From Marinomonas transparens (GTDB taxonomy: Bacteria > Pseudomonadota > Gammaproteobacteria > Pseudomonadales > Marinomonadaceae), in the NCBI RefSeq assembly GCF_016463975.1, contig NZ_JAEMNX010000014.1, positions 81,276 to 145,275 of the forward strand: 64,000 nucleotides of DNA. Direction: 5' to 3'. The notes under the pieces were generated by a model. It saw only the letters and a list, made by a program, of their open reading frames with translations. It was not told the DNA's origin and ran no database searches. This document shows positions 1 to 10,382 of the stretch, in pieces; the first letter of the stretch is position 1, and each line of letters begins with the position of its first letter. The position numbers and the translations under genes were made by a program.

Positions 1-314
1 CGACCATGAGCGACATCACAAAAAGGACAACGGCGAGTGCAAATCTCCCCCATTATCATAAAAGTAGCAGTACCGTTGCTAAAACACTCACCTAAATTAG
101 GGCAATTTGCCTCTTCACAAACAGAGGCCAGTTTATGCTCTCGCAAGGTGCTTTTAATCCGCGCAATTTCTGGCGAAGCAGGGACACGAACCCGTAACCA
201 ATCAGGTTTACGAGGAATTTCTTCCGTAGGTACAATTTTCACGGGAATGCGCGCCATTTTATCGGCACCACGTAACTTTTCCCCTTGGACAACGCGCTTG
301 CGTTCTGCTGTCAT
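1..314 (-). CDS. lipA: Lipoyl synthase LipA, N-terminal part (cut by window edge)
   Basis: Reading leftwards from an ATG at 314 gives an open frame of 104 codons that continues past the window edge. LipA is a radical SAM enzyme that inserts two sulfurs into octanoyl groups on lipoyl domains. The visible part carries the auxiliary-cluster motif [12 protein letters not shown] and then the radical SAM cluster motif CTRRCPFC, in the order and spacing usual for LipA; the barrel core lies outside the window. One base separates its start from the lipB stop, so the two are co-transcribed, and LipA acts directly on the LipB product. Identification is secure; only the C-terminal two thirds cannot be judged. 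Confidence 0.95.
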   Translation of the reverse strand, partial: MTAERKRVVQGEKLRGADKMARIPVKIVPTEEIPRKPDWLRVRVPASPEIARIKSTLREHKLASVCEEANCPNLGECFSNGTATFMIMGEICTRRCPFCDVAHG

Positions 315-315
315 T

Positions 316-960
316 TTATTTCCACCCTTGTTGGATAGTCGGATGATCATATCCGAGTAATTCAGCCAGCTGGTTCGCCAACTGAATCTTAATTTTTGAT
401 AAGATAACATGCTTGTTCAGATGCTTCATATCAACCATTTTCAAGCCTTGGTAGCCACATGGATTAATACGATTAAACGGAGTGAGATCCATATCTACAT
501 TCAAAGCCAAGCCATGAAATGAACAGCCTCGGCGTACACGTAAACCTAACGAAGCAATTTTTTGTTCATTCACATAGACACCCGGCGCATCTGGCTTAGC
601 ATAAGCCTTAATATGATTCGATTCTAACACGGCCACAACTGTGTTCTCTAATACACTAACGAGATCACGAACCCCAATACCGAGACGCTTTAGATCAATT
701 AATACATAAGCCACTAATTGCCCCGGGCCATGATAGGTAACCTGACCACCACGATCGACTTGAATGACGGGAATATCACCCGGTGCTAAAAGATGCTCTT
801 CTTTGCCCGCCTGCCCCTGCGTAAATAAGGGAGGATGCTCCAACAACCAAATTTCGTCTGCCTCTTCTTTTGATCGAGTTTGAGTAAAGCTTTTCATGCT
901 TTCCCAAGTTTCTGAGTACTCAACCAGGCCCAAATCACGGCAAATTAGGTCAGGTGTCAT
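316..960 (-). CDS. lipB: Octanoyltransferase LipB
   Basis: Transfers octanoyl from acyl carrier protein to lipoyl domains, the step before LipA. The 214-residue protein has the family signature [12 protein letters not shown] (about 70-81), the catalytic lysine in QKIASLGLR (about 134) and the acyl-carrying cysteine in NPCGYQG (about 168). A GTG at 963 is also possible, but the ATG at 960 sits in a TGATG junction with the ybeD stop, typical of translational coupling. Length and motifs are normal for the family. Confidence 0.95.
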   Translation of the reverse strand: MTPDLICRDLGLVEYSETWESMKSFTQTRSKEEADEIWLLEHPPLFTQGQAGKEEHLLAPGDIPVIQVDRGGQVTYHGPGQLVAYVLIDLKRLGIGVRDLVSVLENTVVAVLESNHIKAYAKPDAPGVYVNEQKIASLGLRVRRGCSFHGLALNVDMDLTPFNRINPCGYQGLKMVDMKHLNKHVILSKIKIQLANQLAELLGYDHPTIQQGWK

Positions 961-1265
961 CACATAACCATCTTAACAGCATCAATTGACATAAGGCTTT
1001 TATGCAAAGCAGACAATTGCTCTTCACTAGTAGCAACAATTCGAAAGCTATAACTAGCAAATCGCCCTTTACTAGAACGATTAATAGCGACTGCATTAGG
1101 ATCCATTTCAGGAGCATGGCTCGTCATGCATTCAACAATTTGAGCATAACTACCATCAAGGTCAAGAGACACTACTTTTATCACATAGTTTTCACAAGGA
1201 AACTCTATTTTAGGGGCATCAACCGCTGTTTCCGCTTGATCACCCTCTTTTGTAATTAACGCCAT
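960..1265 (-). CDS. ybeD: YbeD family protein (DUF493)
   Basis: Small 101-residue cytosolic protein of the DUF493/YbeD family, which has an ACT-like alpha/beta fold; its biochemical role is unsettled. Recognition rests on the C-terminal half ([12 protein letters not shown], then [13 protein letters not shown]) and on its place between dacA and lipB, the same position as in E. coli and Pseudomonas. It overlaps the lipB start by one base. A regulatory role for lipoylation or cell-wall genes would only be a guess. Confidence 0.9.
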   Translation of the reverse strand: MALITKEGDQAETAVDAPKIEFPCENYVIKVVSLDLDGSYAQIVECMTSHAPEMDPNAVAINRSSKGRFASYSFRIVATSEEQLSALHKSLMSIDAVKMVM

Positions 1266-1291
1266 TAAATTACCACTTGGCCCCTTGGGGC

Positions 1292-2455
1292 TTAAAACAA
1301 ATTAGTGAAGAAAAGTTTAATATTATCAAACAAGCGCTTGAAGAAACCGCCTTCCTCAACAGCCTCAAGAGCAACAACAGGACGCTCTAATAGGACATCA
1401 CCTTCCGTTCCAACCACAATCGTCCCTAGAACATCACCAACAGCAATTGGCGCAACAATTTCCTTATGCATATCTAACGTTGCAGGAATAGAAGTACCTT
1501 GCTGACGAGGCATGGTAACAAGCACATCTTCAGCAAACCCCACTTTTACATTAGACTGACTCCCCCCCCAGACATGGGCATTATTAACGACCTGTCCACG
1601 GCTATATAGCTTACGAGTTTCGTAATACCTAAAACCATAATCGAGCAATTTCTGCGATTCCACAGCACGACCTTCATCAGATTTAGCGCCCATCACGACC
1701 GAAATCAAACGTGTGCCGTTTCTTACTGCAGAGGCGGCTAAACAGTAGCCAGCAGCTTCAGTATGGCCTGTTTTCAAGCCATCAACCGTTTTATCTCTCC
1801 ACAAGAGTTTATTGCGGTTCGGTTGGCGAATATCGTTGTAGGTAAAGTATTTTTCAGAATAAAGAGGATAATTGTGTGGAAACTGCAAAATAGTCGCACG
1901 TGCTAGCTTGGCAATATCATTAGCACTAGAAAAATGATTGTCAGCAGGAAAGCCAGTTGAGTTAACAAAATGACTGTTCTTCATACCAAGCAATTGCGCA
2001 TGTTGATTCATTAAATCAGCAAAAGCCGACTCACTACCTGCCACATATTCAGCGGCAGCGACACTGGCATCATTACCTGATTGAATAATAATACCACGCA
2101 TTAGGTTTTCCACAGAAACTTGCGTCCCTTCTCGGATAAACATGCGCGAACCTTTCATACGCCATGCTTTTTCACTAACAGTGACTTTATCCTCAAAAGA
2201 TAAATTACCGCGAGCCAGCTCATATTCCATAATATAAGCTGTCATTAGCTTTGTTAGACTGGCTGGTGGTACTGATTGATCAGCATTATGCTCAACCAAT
2301 ATATCGCCAGTATAGGCATCAATTAAGATATAGCTACTAGCAGACAATTGCGGCGGTGCCGGAATCAGTGAAGGGGCAGCAAACAGTGGATTGGTAATCA
2401 AACCAAACACTAGGGATACAATAACTAGCAGTCTTTTCATACTCAAAAATGTCAT
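1292..2455 (-). CDS. dacA: D-alanyl-D-alanine carboxypeptidase (PBP5/6 type)
   Basis: Periplasmic low-molecular-weight penicillin-binding protein that trims the terminal D-Ala from peptidoglycan pentapeptides. A signal peptide ends about residue 26 (NPLFA/AP). The three catalytic motifs are present: SLTK at 66-69, SGN at 126-128 and KTG at 228-230. A PBP5 C-terminal beta domain follows, and the last 15 residues (GGFFKRLFDNIKLFFTNLF) form the amphipathic anchor that holds these enzymes on the inner membrane. An alternative start is the ATG at 2440, which would give the more standard signal peptide beginning MKRLLVIV; neither has a clear ribosome binding site. Belongs to the rodA/mrdA cluster. 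Confidence 0.95.
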   Translation of the reverse strand: MTFLSMKRLLVIVSLVFGLITNPLFAAPSLIPAPPQLSASSYILIDAYTGDILVEHNADQSVPPASLTKLMTAYIMEYELARGNLSFEDKVTVSEKAWRMKGSRMFIREGTQVSVENLMRGIIIQSGNDASVAAAEYVAGSESAFADLMNQHAQLLGMKNSHFVNSTGFPADNHFSSANDIAKLARATILQFPHNYPLYSEKYFTYNDIRQPNRNKLLWRDKTVDGLKTGHTEAAGYCLAASAVRNGTRLISVVMGAKSDEGRAVESQKLLDYGFRYYETRKLYSRGQVVNNAHVWGGSQSNVKVGFAEDVLVTMPRQQGTSIPATLDMHKEIVAPIAVGDVLGTIVVGTEGDVLLERPVVALEAVEEGGFFKRLFDNIKLFFTNLF

Positions 2456-2518
2456 CTATAAAAATATGTGTGGATAATACTAGAGCAAGCAATAATTCTC
2501 TAGTTCATAAATACTTTG

Positions 2519-3436
2519 CTAAGGCAACAGAACAACCCTAACAGGCCGACTAAAGCCAGCTTGATCGAGCTTTTCTTGCCAATTTAGCAACTCATTAGCA
2601 TCTGAATATGGCCCTACTAACACTTTATAAAGACCATCTTCTTGCTTATTCACCAGTACTTTAATATCCGTATCAAAAGCTTCGAATAACTTCCCTTTTA
2701 AACGATCTGCCGACTCTTCTGCGCTAAAGGCCCCCAACTGTAAATGAGTGAAAGACAATTCTGCTGAAACATCAGAAGGAATTGCAGGTAAAGCTTCTGG
2801 TGTATTTACCACTACTTTCTGCGGTGCAGCTTCAGTAGTAGGTCGATAAACCTCTCCTTTACTTGGTACAATAGCTTCGATTCGAACCCTAGCTAACCCC
2901 TTTTTGTGATACCCCAACCTTGCTGCTGCCGCATAAGATAAATCAATCAAACGATCACCATGGAACGGCCCCCTATCATTTACTCGAACAATAACAGTCC
3001 GCTTATTATCAAGGTTAGTTACCTTAAGATAAGTGGGTATAGGAAGCGATTTATGGGCGGCAGAAAAACCATACATGTCATACTTTTCTCCATTTGACGT
3101 TTTATGACCATGAAACTTTTTGCCATACCAAGATGCCGTACCTTCTGCGACATAACCCTTTGCAGAATCCATCACCGAATATGTCTTACCCCATACTTCA
3201 TAAGACTTTTTGTTACCGCCACGGCTTTTAGGTTCCCACTTGGGCACCAGATCAGGCAAATGATCTACCTTGATATCACCTGTAGGGGCATGATCTTGTA
3301 AAATAGAATAACGACCGCCACCAGATGCTTTTTCATAATCTATATCGTCCTTGCCAAGTACATGACTGGTACTCATACAACCATTTAGTAACAACAAACT
3401 GATACCAGCAAGAAAGCATATATTAACTATCTTCAT
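2519..3436 (-). CDS. rlpA: Rare lipoprotein A, septal-ring lytic transglycosylase
   Basis: Outer-membrane lipoprotein that cleaves denuded glycan strands at the division site. The N-terminus is a lipoprotein signal with lipobox LLNGC (Cys about 20). A double-psi beta-barrel domain spans about 95-195 (GTASWYGKKFHGHKTSNGE, then VRVNDRGPFHGDRLIDLSY), and a SPOR domain that binds denuded glycans occupies the last 75 residues. The start overlaps the mltB end by 14 bases with AGGAA just upstream, so it is coupled to mltB, another transglycosylase. Confidence 0.93.
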   Translation of the reverse strand: MKIVNICFLAGISLLLLNGCMSTSHVLGKDDIDYEKASGGGRYSILQDHAPTGDIKVDHLPDLVPKWEPKSRGGNKKSYEVWGKTYSVMDSAKGYVAEGTASWYGKKFHGHKTSNGEKYDMYGFSAAHKSLPIPTYLKVTNLDNKRTVIVRVNDRGPFHGDRLIDLSYAAAARLGYHKKGLARVRIEAIVPSKGEVYRPTTEAAPQKVVVNTPEALPAIPSDVSAELSFTHLQLGAFSAEESADRLKGKLFEAFDTDIKVLVNKQEDGLYKVLVGPYSDANELLNWQEKLDQAGFSRPVRVVLLP

Positions 3437-4481
3437 AATTTCCTATTTTTTCAGCAAGTTGCAACACAGACATGGCATAACGTCTACTAGGATTATAATC
3501 CATGATGGTGAAAAAATTCTCATAAGCGAGCCAATAGGAAACTTTTTCAGATTCCGTTCTTAAGCCAATCAAGCCGGCTTCTTGTGAAACAAACGCTTCT
3601 GTCGGTAAAACATTTAAAGAAGACCAATCCGCTATACTTCTACTTGGAGATCGACCTTCATTAACCCGCTCAGAGATTTTTTCTGGATTGGCAACTTGCG
3701 CCATCACAAACCAAGGTTGACCTTTTTGCCAACCATGATGCTGTAAATAATTAGCCACACTACCGATCGCATCCGCTTCAGACGTCCACAAATTAATATG
3801 GCCATCAGCATCATAGTCTATTGCTAACTTACGATAGTTACTCGGCATAAACTGCACCATCCCCATGGCACCACTGTATGACCCCTTTGTCGCACCAATG
3901 TCCCAATTTTCTTCTCGTACTAGTAATAAATAGGCCTGTAATTCACTTTGAAAATAGTCTTTTCGACGAGGATAATCAAAAGCCAATGTTGTCAGAGAAG
4001 TAAATATATCGGTCGACCCTGTCACTCGCCCATAAAAGGTTTCGACACCAATCAAAGCCACAATCACTCGCGACTCAACACCAAATTCTTGTTCAGCCTT
4101 ACGCAGCCAAGACGCATTGCGTTTAGCAAATTCACGCCCCTTCTTGATACGAGAATCAGAAACAAAACGAGTACGATATTGATAAAAAGGTGTAATTACT
4201 TCTGGTTGATTGTTTGATTTTTCAATGACTTTAGGACGAACTTTTATACGCGAGAAAGCCAGCTCTAAGGTAGAGCGATCATAATGGTAATTAGCGACCA
4301 TTTTACTAATAAAAGCTTGTACTTCTGGGTTCACAGCATAGGAGTCGGCCCACTCTTCTGGCATCTCCTCGAGCAATGAATTACTCACGCCCAAATATGA
4401 AGACTCATTTGAATGATCTGTCGTACTACAGGCAGTTAAGCCAAGCACCAACAATATTCCTATCGCTTGTTTTATTATCAT
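3423..4481 (-). CDS. mltB: Membrane-bound lytic murein transglycosylase B
   Basis: Cleaves the glycan backbone of peptidoglycan with 1,6-anhydro product formation. It has a lipoprotein signal with lipobox GLTAC (Cys 18) and the MltB-family catalytic glutamate in ALIGVETFYGR (E147), followed by the GAMGMVQFMPSNYR motif and a region equivalent to the EF-hand-like loop (DYDADGHINLW). The 352-residue length is normal. The start shares one base with the rodA stop (TAATG). Confidence 0.94.
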   Translation of the reverse strand: MIIKQAIGILLVLGLTACSTTDHSNESSYLGVSNSLLEEMPEEWADSYAVNPEVQAFISKMVANYHYDRSTLELAFSRIKVRPKVIEKSNNQPEVITPFYQYRTRFVSDSRIKKGREFAKRNASWLRKAEQEFGVESRVIVALIGVETFYGRVTGSTDIFTSLTTLAFDYPRRKDYFQSELQAYLLLVREENWDIGATKGSYSGAMGMVQFMPSNYRKLAIDYDADGHINLWTSEADAIGSVANYLQHHGWQKGQPWFVMAQVANPEKISERVNEGRSPSRSIADWSSLNVLPTEAFVSQEAGLIGLRTESEKVSYWLAYENFFTIMDYNPSRRYAMSVLQLAEKIGNYEDS

Positions 4482-5605
4482 TACCTTGCTCTTTTGTGTG
4501 TTTGTATCGACATTAAAATGCCAAAAGTAGCCATTATTGTAATAATTGAAGTTCCACCGTAACTCACCAAGGGTAAGGGTACCCCAACAACTGGCAGAAT
4601 ACCTGACACCATGCCAATATTTACAAACATATACACAAAGAAGGTTAGAGTTAAACTTCCTGCTAAAAGGCGAGCATAATTATCCTCAGCCATCGCTGCG
4701 ATATACAAGCCACGGGCGATAACCAATAGATAAGCAAGTATCAAAACCCCGCACCCAATCATGCCAAACTCTTCACCCAACACCGCAATAATAAAATCAG
4801 TATGGCTCTCTGGAAGAAAGTTTAATTGTGCCTGCGTTCCCTCCATCCAACCTTTACCATAAAGGCCTCCAGAACCAATCGCAGTTTTCGACTGGATAAT
4901 ATTCCAGCCCGAGCCTAGCGGATCACTCTCCGGGTTTAAAAAAGTTAATACTCGTTGCCGCTGATAGTCGTGCATCACCTGCCATAAAACATAACCGGCA
5001 ATAGGCGCTAAAGCGGCGGAACCAAGAATATAACGCCAGCCTAAACCCGCTAAAAATAAAACAAATATGCCAGAAACAGCCACAAGTAAGGAGGTACCTA
5101 AATCGGGCTGCTTAGCAATCATAAGAACTGGCACCATGATAAGCACCAATACCATCACAATTTGCTTAAACTTTGGTGGTAACGGCCGATCAGAAAAATA
5201 CCAAGCTATCATCATTGGCATCACAATTTTCATAATTTCAGAAGGCTGAAAACGTAAACCTCCGGGTAAGGCTAACCATCGCTGAGCACCTTTTGCCCCC
5301 ACGCCGAATAACAAAACACCAACCAATAACAACACCAAAAAGGTAAACAACAAAGGAGAAGCTCGACGCATATATTTAGGAGGAAGCTGGGCAAGCATAA
5401 GACACCCTCCCATCCCTATCACCAACCGGAAAACTTGCCTTTCAACCATAGCCACATCCTGCCCAGAGGCAGAATAAAGCACCACCAAACCACCTCCGAT
5501 CAGCAAAAGTAAAGAGCCGATCAAGAGCACGTCAATATGCACTAGATTCCATAACCGCGCATTACTAAAAGCAACCACACGACGATACAAGCTATTATCA
5601 GTCAT
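4481..5605 (-). CDS. rodA: Rod shape-determining glycosyltransferase RodA
   Basis: SEDS-family peptidoglycan polymerase of the elongasome, an integral inner-membrane protein with about ten hydrophobic helices. Family signatures include QPDLGTSLLV, LPESHTDFIIAVLGEEFG and, near the C-terminus, the GVPLPLVSYGGTS motif. It acts with the transpeptidase encoded by mrdA just upstream; the two genes overlap by 8 bases (ATGACTGA), indicating coupled translation. Confidence 0.96.
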   Translation of the reverse strand: MTDNSLYRRVVAFSNARLWNLVHIDVLLIGSLLLLIGGGLVVLYSASGQDVAMVERQVFRLVIGMGGCLMLAQLPPKYMRRASPLLFTFLVLLLVGVLLFGVGAKGAQRWLALPGGLRFQPSEIMKIVMPMMIAWYFSDRPLPPKFKQIVMVLVLIMVPVLMIAKQPDLGTSLLVAVSGIFVLFLAGLGWRYILGSAALAPIAGYVLWQVMHDYQRQRVLTFLNPESDPLGSGWNIIQSKTAIGSGGLYGKGWMEGTQAQLNFLPESHTDFIIAVLGEEFGMIGCGVLILAYLLVIARGLYIAAMAEDNYARLLAGSLTLTFFVYMFVNIGMVSGILPVVGVPLPLVSYGGTSIITIMATFGILMSIQTHKRAR

Positions 5606-7481
5606 GATGATTTGGCCCCTTTAGATAGTCATAGCGCTTAGGGTATTTCCCAGATAAATAAGCATCAAATAACGCCCTAGATAAATCAGCAGGCTTAGAA
5701 CTGCTACCACCATTTTCAAAAATCGCAAATACAGCTATTTTAGGTTTCTCTGCTGGAGCAAACCCTATAAACAAAGCATGATCATGAAGGCGTTTAGCAA
5801 GTTTTTCCGAGTCATACTCTTCATCTTCTTGTAGACTAAAGACTTGCCCCGTCCCCGTCTTCCCCGCAATAGAGTAATCCGTTCCTCGTAAACGTCTTGC
5901 CGTTCCTTTAGAGTCTGTAATTACCTTACGCATAGCATTAACCATTTTTTCCCAGTTACGCTGATCTTTAAGAACAATTTCTCGCTCGCCACCTAAACCA
6001 TCCAAAAACTGAGCAGGTTGATCTCCAATTGTCTTTGCCATACGAGGGTCAAAATAATGCCCACGAGCTGCTAATGCTGAAGTAGCCGCAGCGATTTGCA
6101 TAGGCGTCGCGACCATAAAGCCTTGGCCAATACCAACGTTAACAGAATCCCCCGGATACCATGGCTCGTTATACTTGGCCATTTTCCATTCATTAGAAGG
6201 CAACAGGCCTCGGCTCTGACCATTCAAGTCCAATAACAAATCCTTACCAAAACCAAAACGCGACAAGAAATCATGAATCGGTGTAATGCCCATCTTATTA
6301 GATAATTGATAGTAATAGGTATCAACGGACTCAATAATAGAGCGTTCTAAATTTATCCAACCATGACCTGTTCGCAACCAGTCACGGTAACGACGCCCAT
6401 CGGGATTAATTTGATAATAGCCACGAGCAAAATAACGCTCTTGCCACGAGGCATGGCCATACTCAAGACCAGCTAAGGCCATAAAAGGCTTAATTGTAGA
6501 TGCTGGTGGATAACCACCACGAAGGGCACGATTAAATAAGGGAAGTTTTTTCGAATTGCGTAACGCAGAATAGTCTTCAACAGAAATACCACGAACAAAT
6601 AGATTAGGGTTATAACCTGGTTTGGAAACCAGAGCTAAAACACCGCCATTATTAGGGTCTATAGCAATCACAGAGCCAGTATAATCACCTAGTAAATCAT
6701 AGGCGTACTGCTGTAACCTTGCATCTAAATAGAGGTTAACGTCTTGCCCTGGGGTTGGATTCTTCCGTTCCAGTTCGGACATAATGCGACCACGAGCATT
6801 TACCTCAACCTTACTAATACCTGTTTGGCCAAACAAGGTTGTCTCGTAATATTCCTCAATCCCTGTTTTACCTATAAACAAAGCCCCTTGATAAGCCAGC
6901 TTGTCGACTCGCTCAAGGTCTTTTGAAGTAATTCGCCCTACATTCCCAACAGCATGAGCAAAAGCATCACCATAGGGATAATAACGTGTTAATTGCGCCT
7001 CAACCTGAACACCGTCCAATTTATATAAATCAACCGCCACCTTTGCCCATTCTTCATCGGTTAGCTGGGACTTTAAGGTAATGGATTGATAAGGACGTCG
7101 ATACTCTTTACGTCTTTCTTTGAAGTCTTCCCACTCAGCATCACTAATATCGATCACATTAGATAAGGTTTTCTTGAGTTCAGTAAAGTTAGAAACGCGT
7201 TCTGGGGTCACTGTTAAACTGTGGATAGGACGATTGTCGGCAAGCACTAAACCATGACGGTCATATATCAACCCCCTTGGCGGCGGTTCGGTAACCAACA
7301 TCACGCGGTTATCATCAGCTTTAGTTTGATACAGTTTATGCTCAATCACTTGCAAATAAAACAAACGAGCCATCAGCACGCCAGCTAACAAAAGCACCAT
7401 AATAGCGGCGGCAAAAACCCTCTGCTGAGTCAGCTTTTGTTCTTGGCGATAATTGCGAAAGTGTTGATGTTGACGGCTCAC
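5598..7481 (-). CDS. mrdA: Penicillin-binding protein 2 (elongation transpeptidase)
   Basis: Class B PBP that cross-links peptidoglycan during side-wall elongation as partner of RodA. A single membrane anchor lies at about 22-46. A pedestal domain follows, then the transpeptidase domain with STIK (about 328-331), the SxN motif in YYYQLSNK and KTG in AGKTGTGQV. No ATG is available: GTG at 7481 has AAGGGG six bases upstream, better spaced than TTG at 7484, so GTG was chosen (627 residues). Confidence 0.95.
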   Translation of the reverse strand: MSRQHQHFRNYRQEQKLTQQRVFAAAIMVLLLAGVLMARLFYLQVIEHKLYQTKADDNRVMLVTEPPPRGLIYDRHGLVLADNRPIHSLTVTPERVSNFTELKKTLSNVIDISDAEWEDFKERRKEYRRPYQSITLKSQLTDEEWAKVAVDLYKLDGVQVEAQLTRYYPYGDAFAHAVGNVGRITSKDLERVDKLAYQGALFIGKTGIEEYYETTLFGQTGISKVEVNARGRIMSELERKNPTPGQDVNLYLDARLQQYAYDLLGDYTGSVIAIDPNNGGVLALVSKPGYNPNLFVRGISVEDYSALRNSKKLPLFNRALRGGYPPASTIKPFMALAGLEYGHASWQERYFARGYYQINPDGRRYRDWLRTGHGWINLERSIIESVDTYYYQLSNKMGITPIHDFLSRFGFGKDLLLDLNGQSRGLLPSNEWKMAKYNEPWYPGDSVNVGIGQGFMVATPMQIAAATSALAARGHYFDPRMAKTIGDQPAQFLDGLGGEREIVLKDQRNWEKMVNAMRKVITDSKGTARRLRGTDYSIAGKTGTGQVFSLQEDEEYDSEKLAKRLHDHALFIGFAPAEKPKIAVFAIFENGGSSSKPADLSRALFDAYLSGKYPKRYDYLKGPNHHD

Positions 7482-7491
7482 CAAACGCCCC

Positions 7492-7959
7492 TTACCTATG
7501 ATACGGATGGTTATTCATTAATGTCCAAGCTCGATAAATCTGCTCAGCCAAAATAATACGCACCATAGGGTGCGGCAAGGTCAAACGAGATAACGACCAT
7601 AATTGATCAGCTTTAACAGAACACCTTGGATCAAGTCCATCAGGCCCACCAACTAAAAGACTGACATTAAAACCATCCATACGCCACAGCTCCGTTTGAC
7701 TCGACAACTGCTCGGTGGACCATTCCTTACCCAGCACTTCCAGTGCAATCACCTTATCCCCTGCTGGAATGGCATTCAGCATAGCATCGCCTTCCTTGCG
7801 AATGGCTTTTGCTATATCCGTATTTTTCCCACGGGGAGACATAGGTATTTCGATCAGCTCTAAAGCGAAGTCTTTAGGTAGACGTTTAGCATACTCATCA
7901 TAGCCTTGCGTCACCCATTTTGGCATTTTATTGCCAACAGCAATCAAACGAACATGCAT
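7492..7959 (-). CDS. rlmH: 23S rRNA pseudouridine-1915 N3-methyltransferase RlmH
   Basis: SPOUT-family methyltransferase that methylates pseudouridine 1915 in helix 69 of 23S rRNA on assembled 70S ribosomes. At 155 residues it has the standard size. The glycine-rich SAM-binding knot is seen in [11 protein letters not shown], and the conserved C-terminus reads [19 protein letters not shown]. It lies 7-10 bases from its neighbours on both sides, between rsfS and mrdA, the order common in gammaproteobacteria. Confidence 0.96.
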   Translation of the reverse strand: MHVRLIAVGNKMPKWVTQGYDEYAKRLPKDFALELIEIPMSPRGKNTDIAKAIRKEGDAMLNAIPAGDKVIALEVLGKEWSTEQLSSQTELWRMDGFNVSLLVGGPDGLDPRCSVKADQLWSLSRLTLPHPMVRIILAEQIYRAWTLMNNHPYHR

Positions 7960-7968
7960 TTTAAAGGC

Positions 7969-8322
7969 CTATAATACTTCAGGCTTGATATCCCACAATT
8001 TTTCGAGATCATAAAATGCACGGGCCTCTTCTGTCATCACGTGAACAACGACGTCGTGCAGATCTACCAATACCCAATCACTACTCATACCACGGCCTTC
8101 TGACCCTAGTGGCTGTAGACCTTTTTGCTTTAGGTGCTCAAAAACATGTTGCCCTAATGATTCCACATGGCGCTTAGATGTACCGGTACAAATCACCATA
8201 AAGTCCATCATGTCGGTATGGTTACCCACATTCAACACAGTGATCTTATCGCCTTTGACATCTTCCAATGCTTCAACGGCAAAAGCTAAAATTTGATCTG
8301 CTGTGAGATTCGGCTGACTCAT
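7969..8322 (-). CDS. rsfS: Ribosomal silencing factor RsfS
   Basis: Binds ribosomal protein L14 and blocks subunit joining when nutrients are scarce. The 117-residue protein is recognised by DFMVICTGTSKRHVESL and by the C-terminal DWVLVDLHDVVVHVM stretch of the DUF143/Iojap family. It is placed between nadD and rlmH, as in E. coli. Confidence 0.95.
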   Translation of the reverse strand: MSQPNLTADQILAFAVEALEDVKGDKITVLNVGNHTDMMDFMVICTGTSKRHVESLGQHVFEHLKQKGLQPLGSEGRGMSSDWVLVDLHDVVVHVMTEEARAFYDLEKLWDIKPEVL

Positions 8323-8336
8323 ATAATTACGTTATC

Positions 8337-9014
8337 CTATCGATATAATTGATTTTTTTCTATGTATGCTTGAACAGGCTCCGGTAGCAAATAAGCAATA
8401 GATGACTGCTTACGGCAAAGAGATCGAATCATGCTTGAAGAGATCCCTAGTGGCGTTAATGTTTCCAACCAGACCAGTCCTGAGGGCGCGCATTGTAACT
8501 CAAGCGGCGAAGCGGCACGATAGTTTTCGCAGAATGTATTCAACTCCGAAATCAAATCTGGCTCCCAGCCGGGACGAGATACAACAAAAATATGGGCATA
8601 TTGAATTAAATCCTGCCAATTGTGCCAAGTTGGTAAGGATAAAAAACTGTCCATCCCCAATACCATAATCAAAGGTTCATCGACACCAACATCATCACGA
8701 ATAGCATGCAATGTGTCTATGGTATAGCTTGGCCCTGCACGCTTAATTTCACTGTCATCGACCACTAATCGGCTATCACCAGAAACCGCCATATTGACCA
8801 TATCCAGTCGTTGTTTAGCCGTAACACTCGGCGCACTCTTATGGACAGGTTGGAAACACGGAATCAATTTTAGTTCCCGAAAGCCGTAACGATCTAATAT
8901 TTCCACTGCTGTACGCAAGTGCCCATTATGAACTGGGTCAAATGTCCCCCCCATAATGGCGACGCCAACTCTTTCTTTGTCATTCTTAAAATTAATTGTC
9001 ACGGGTATGACCAT
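8337..9014 (-). CDS. nadD: Nicotinate-nucleotide adenylyltransferase NadD
   Basis: Makes deamido-NAD from nicotinate mononucleotide and ATP. The nucleotidyltransferase motif [14 protein letters not shown] is present, with the C-terminal SSSMIRSL (ISSTxIR-type) motif. The gene overlaps the proA end by about 23 bases. The ATG at 9014 was chosen over a GTG at 9017. Both leave some 20 residues ahead of the usual family start, so the true start could be further in, but no strong internal alternative is visible before the conserved motif. Confidence 0.93.
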   Translation of the reverse strand: MVIPVTINFKNDKERVGVAIMGGTFDPVHNGHLRTAVEILDRYGFRELKLIPCFQPVHKSAPSVTAKQRLDMVNMAVSGDSRLVVDDSEIKRAGPSYTIDTLHAIRDDVGVDEPLIMVLGMDSFLSLPTWHNWQDLIQYAHIFVVSRPGWEPDLISELNTFCENYRAASPLELQCAPSGLVWLETLTPLGISSSMIRSLCRKQSSIAYLLPEPVQAYIEKNQLYR

Positions 9015-10251
9015 CACCCAGCACTATATACTTTTGACTGGTTAGCCCCACCAAACCTACAGGGCCACGCACATGTATTTTATCTGTTGAAATACCTATT
9101 TCGGCACCAAGACCATATTCAAAACCATCGGCAAATTGCGTAGAGGCATTCACCATGACGGAAGAAGAATCCACTCCAGTCATAAAAGTACGAGTCTTAG
9201 AGTAATTCTGAGACACAATAGCGTCCGTGTGATGCGAGCCATATTTATTGATATGAAGAATTGCCTCGTCAATATCTTTCACTATTTTCACAGAAAGCTT
9301 AGGTGCCAAATATTCTGTATACCAATCTTCTTCCGTCGCCTCCCCAATGACAGAAGACAACGCCTGAGAAGCAGTACATCCCACTAATTCAACATTCTTA
9401 TCTTGATAACCAGCAATTATTCTAGGTAAAAAGCTTTCCGCTACATCTTTATGAATAAGCAAAGATTCCATGGCCCCACACACACCATAACGACGAGTTT
9501 TAGCATTTATAATAATAGAAAGTGCCTTATCAAAATCTGCTTCATCATCAATATAAACATGACAATTACCATCTAGGTGCTTAATCACTGGCACTTGTGC
9601 ATCCCGACTAATACGCTTAATCAGGCCTTTACCACCACGAGGGACAATCACATCCACATACTCAGGCATAGTAATCAGTTTACCTACCGCCTCTCTATCT
9701 GTGGTGTTTAAAACTTGCACGGCATGTTCTGGCAAACCTGCTTTATCTAGCCCTGTAATAACAGCTTGGGCAATAGCTTGATTAGAATAAAAAGCTTCCG
9801 AGCCTCCCCGTAAAATAGTCGCATTACCAGATTTTAAACATAGGCTTGCTGCGTCAATCGTCACGTTTGGACGAGACTCGTAAATAATACCAATAACCCC
9901 TAAAGGCACACGCATCTTGCCGACTTGAATACCGGATGGACGATAAACCATGTCCGTTATTTCACCAATAGGATCAGGTAGAGCCGCCACTTGTTTAAGC
10001 CCTTCAATCATGCCATCGATACGGGCATCATTAAGTAGCAAGCGATCCAATAAAGCGGCATCCAGCCCCTTTTCTTTACCATTTTTAATATCTTTAGTAT
10101 TTTCCTCTATCAATCGAGGTCGGGCCTCTTCCAAAGCAGTCGCCATGGCAATTAGCGCCATATTTTTTTGCTCTGTCGATGCTTTAACAAGCTGACGAGA
10201 GGCCACCCTAGCTTGCTGACCAATTTGATTCATATAGGATTCTAAAGACAT
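8992..10251 (-). CDS. proA: Gamma-glutamyl phosphate reductase ProA
   Basis: NADPH-dependent reduction of glutamyl-5-phosphate to glutamate semialdehyde, the second step of proline synthesis. The 419-residue protein belongs to the aldehyde dehydrogenase superfamily; the catalytic cysteine lies in [13 protein letters not shown], with the family motifs [11 protein letters not shown] and [10 protein letters not shown]. It is the promoter-proximal gene of the operon running to lipA. Confidence 0.97.
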   Translation of the reverse strand: MSLESYMNQIGQQARVASRQLVKASTEQKNMALIAMATALEEARPRLIEENTKDIKNGKEKGLDAALLDRLLLNDARIDGMIEGLKQVAALPDPIGEITDMVYRPSGIQVGKMRVPLGVIGIIYESRPNVTIDAASLCLKSGNATILRGGSEAFYSNQAIAQAVITGLDKAGLPEHAVQVLNTTDREAVGKLITMPEYVDVIVPRGGKGLIKRISRDAQVPVIKHLDGNCHVYIDDEADFDKALSIIINAKTRRYGVCGAMESLLIHKDVAESFLPRIIAGYQDKNVELVGCTASQALSSVIGEATEEDWYTEYLAPKLSVKIVKDIDEAILHINKYGSHHTDAIVSQNYSKTRTFMTGVDSSSVMVNASTQFADGFEYGLGAEIGISTDKIHVRGPVGLVGLTSQKYIVLGDGHTRDN

Positions 10252-10382
10252 TATTGGATCTCTAACTAAATTAAATAATGGATGGTAAATCGTAAAAATG
10301 TCGCGAACGATTTAATCTTGCCAGTATACTACCACAATCTTTTTATTCGTTTAGTGTGGAGCCCTACAAAAAGGAAAGCAAT

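Noticed and set aside
37..360. 107-codon plus-strand open frame
   Set aside because: It lies antisense to lipA and the lipB end; the minus strand carries unmistakable LipA motifs.
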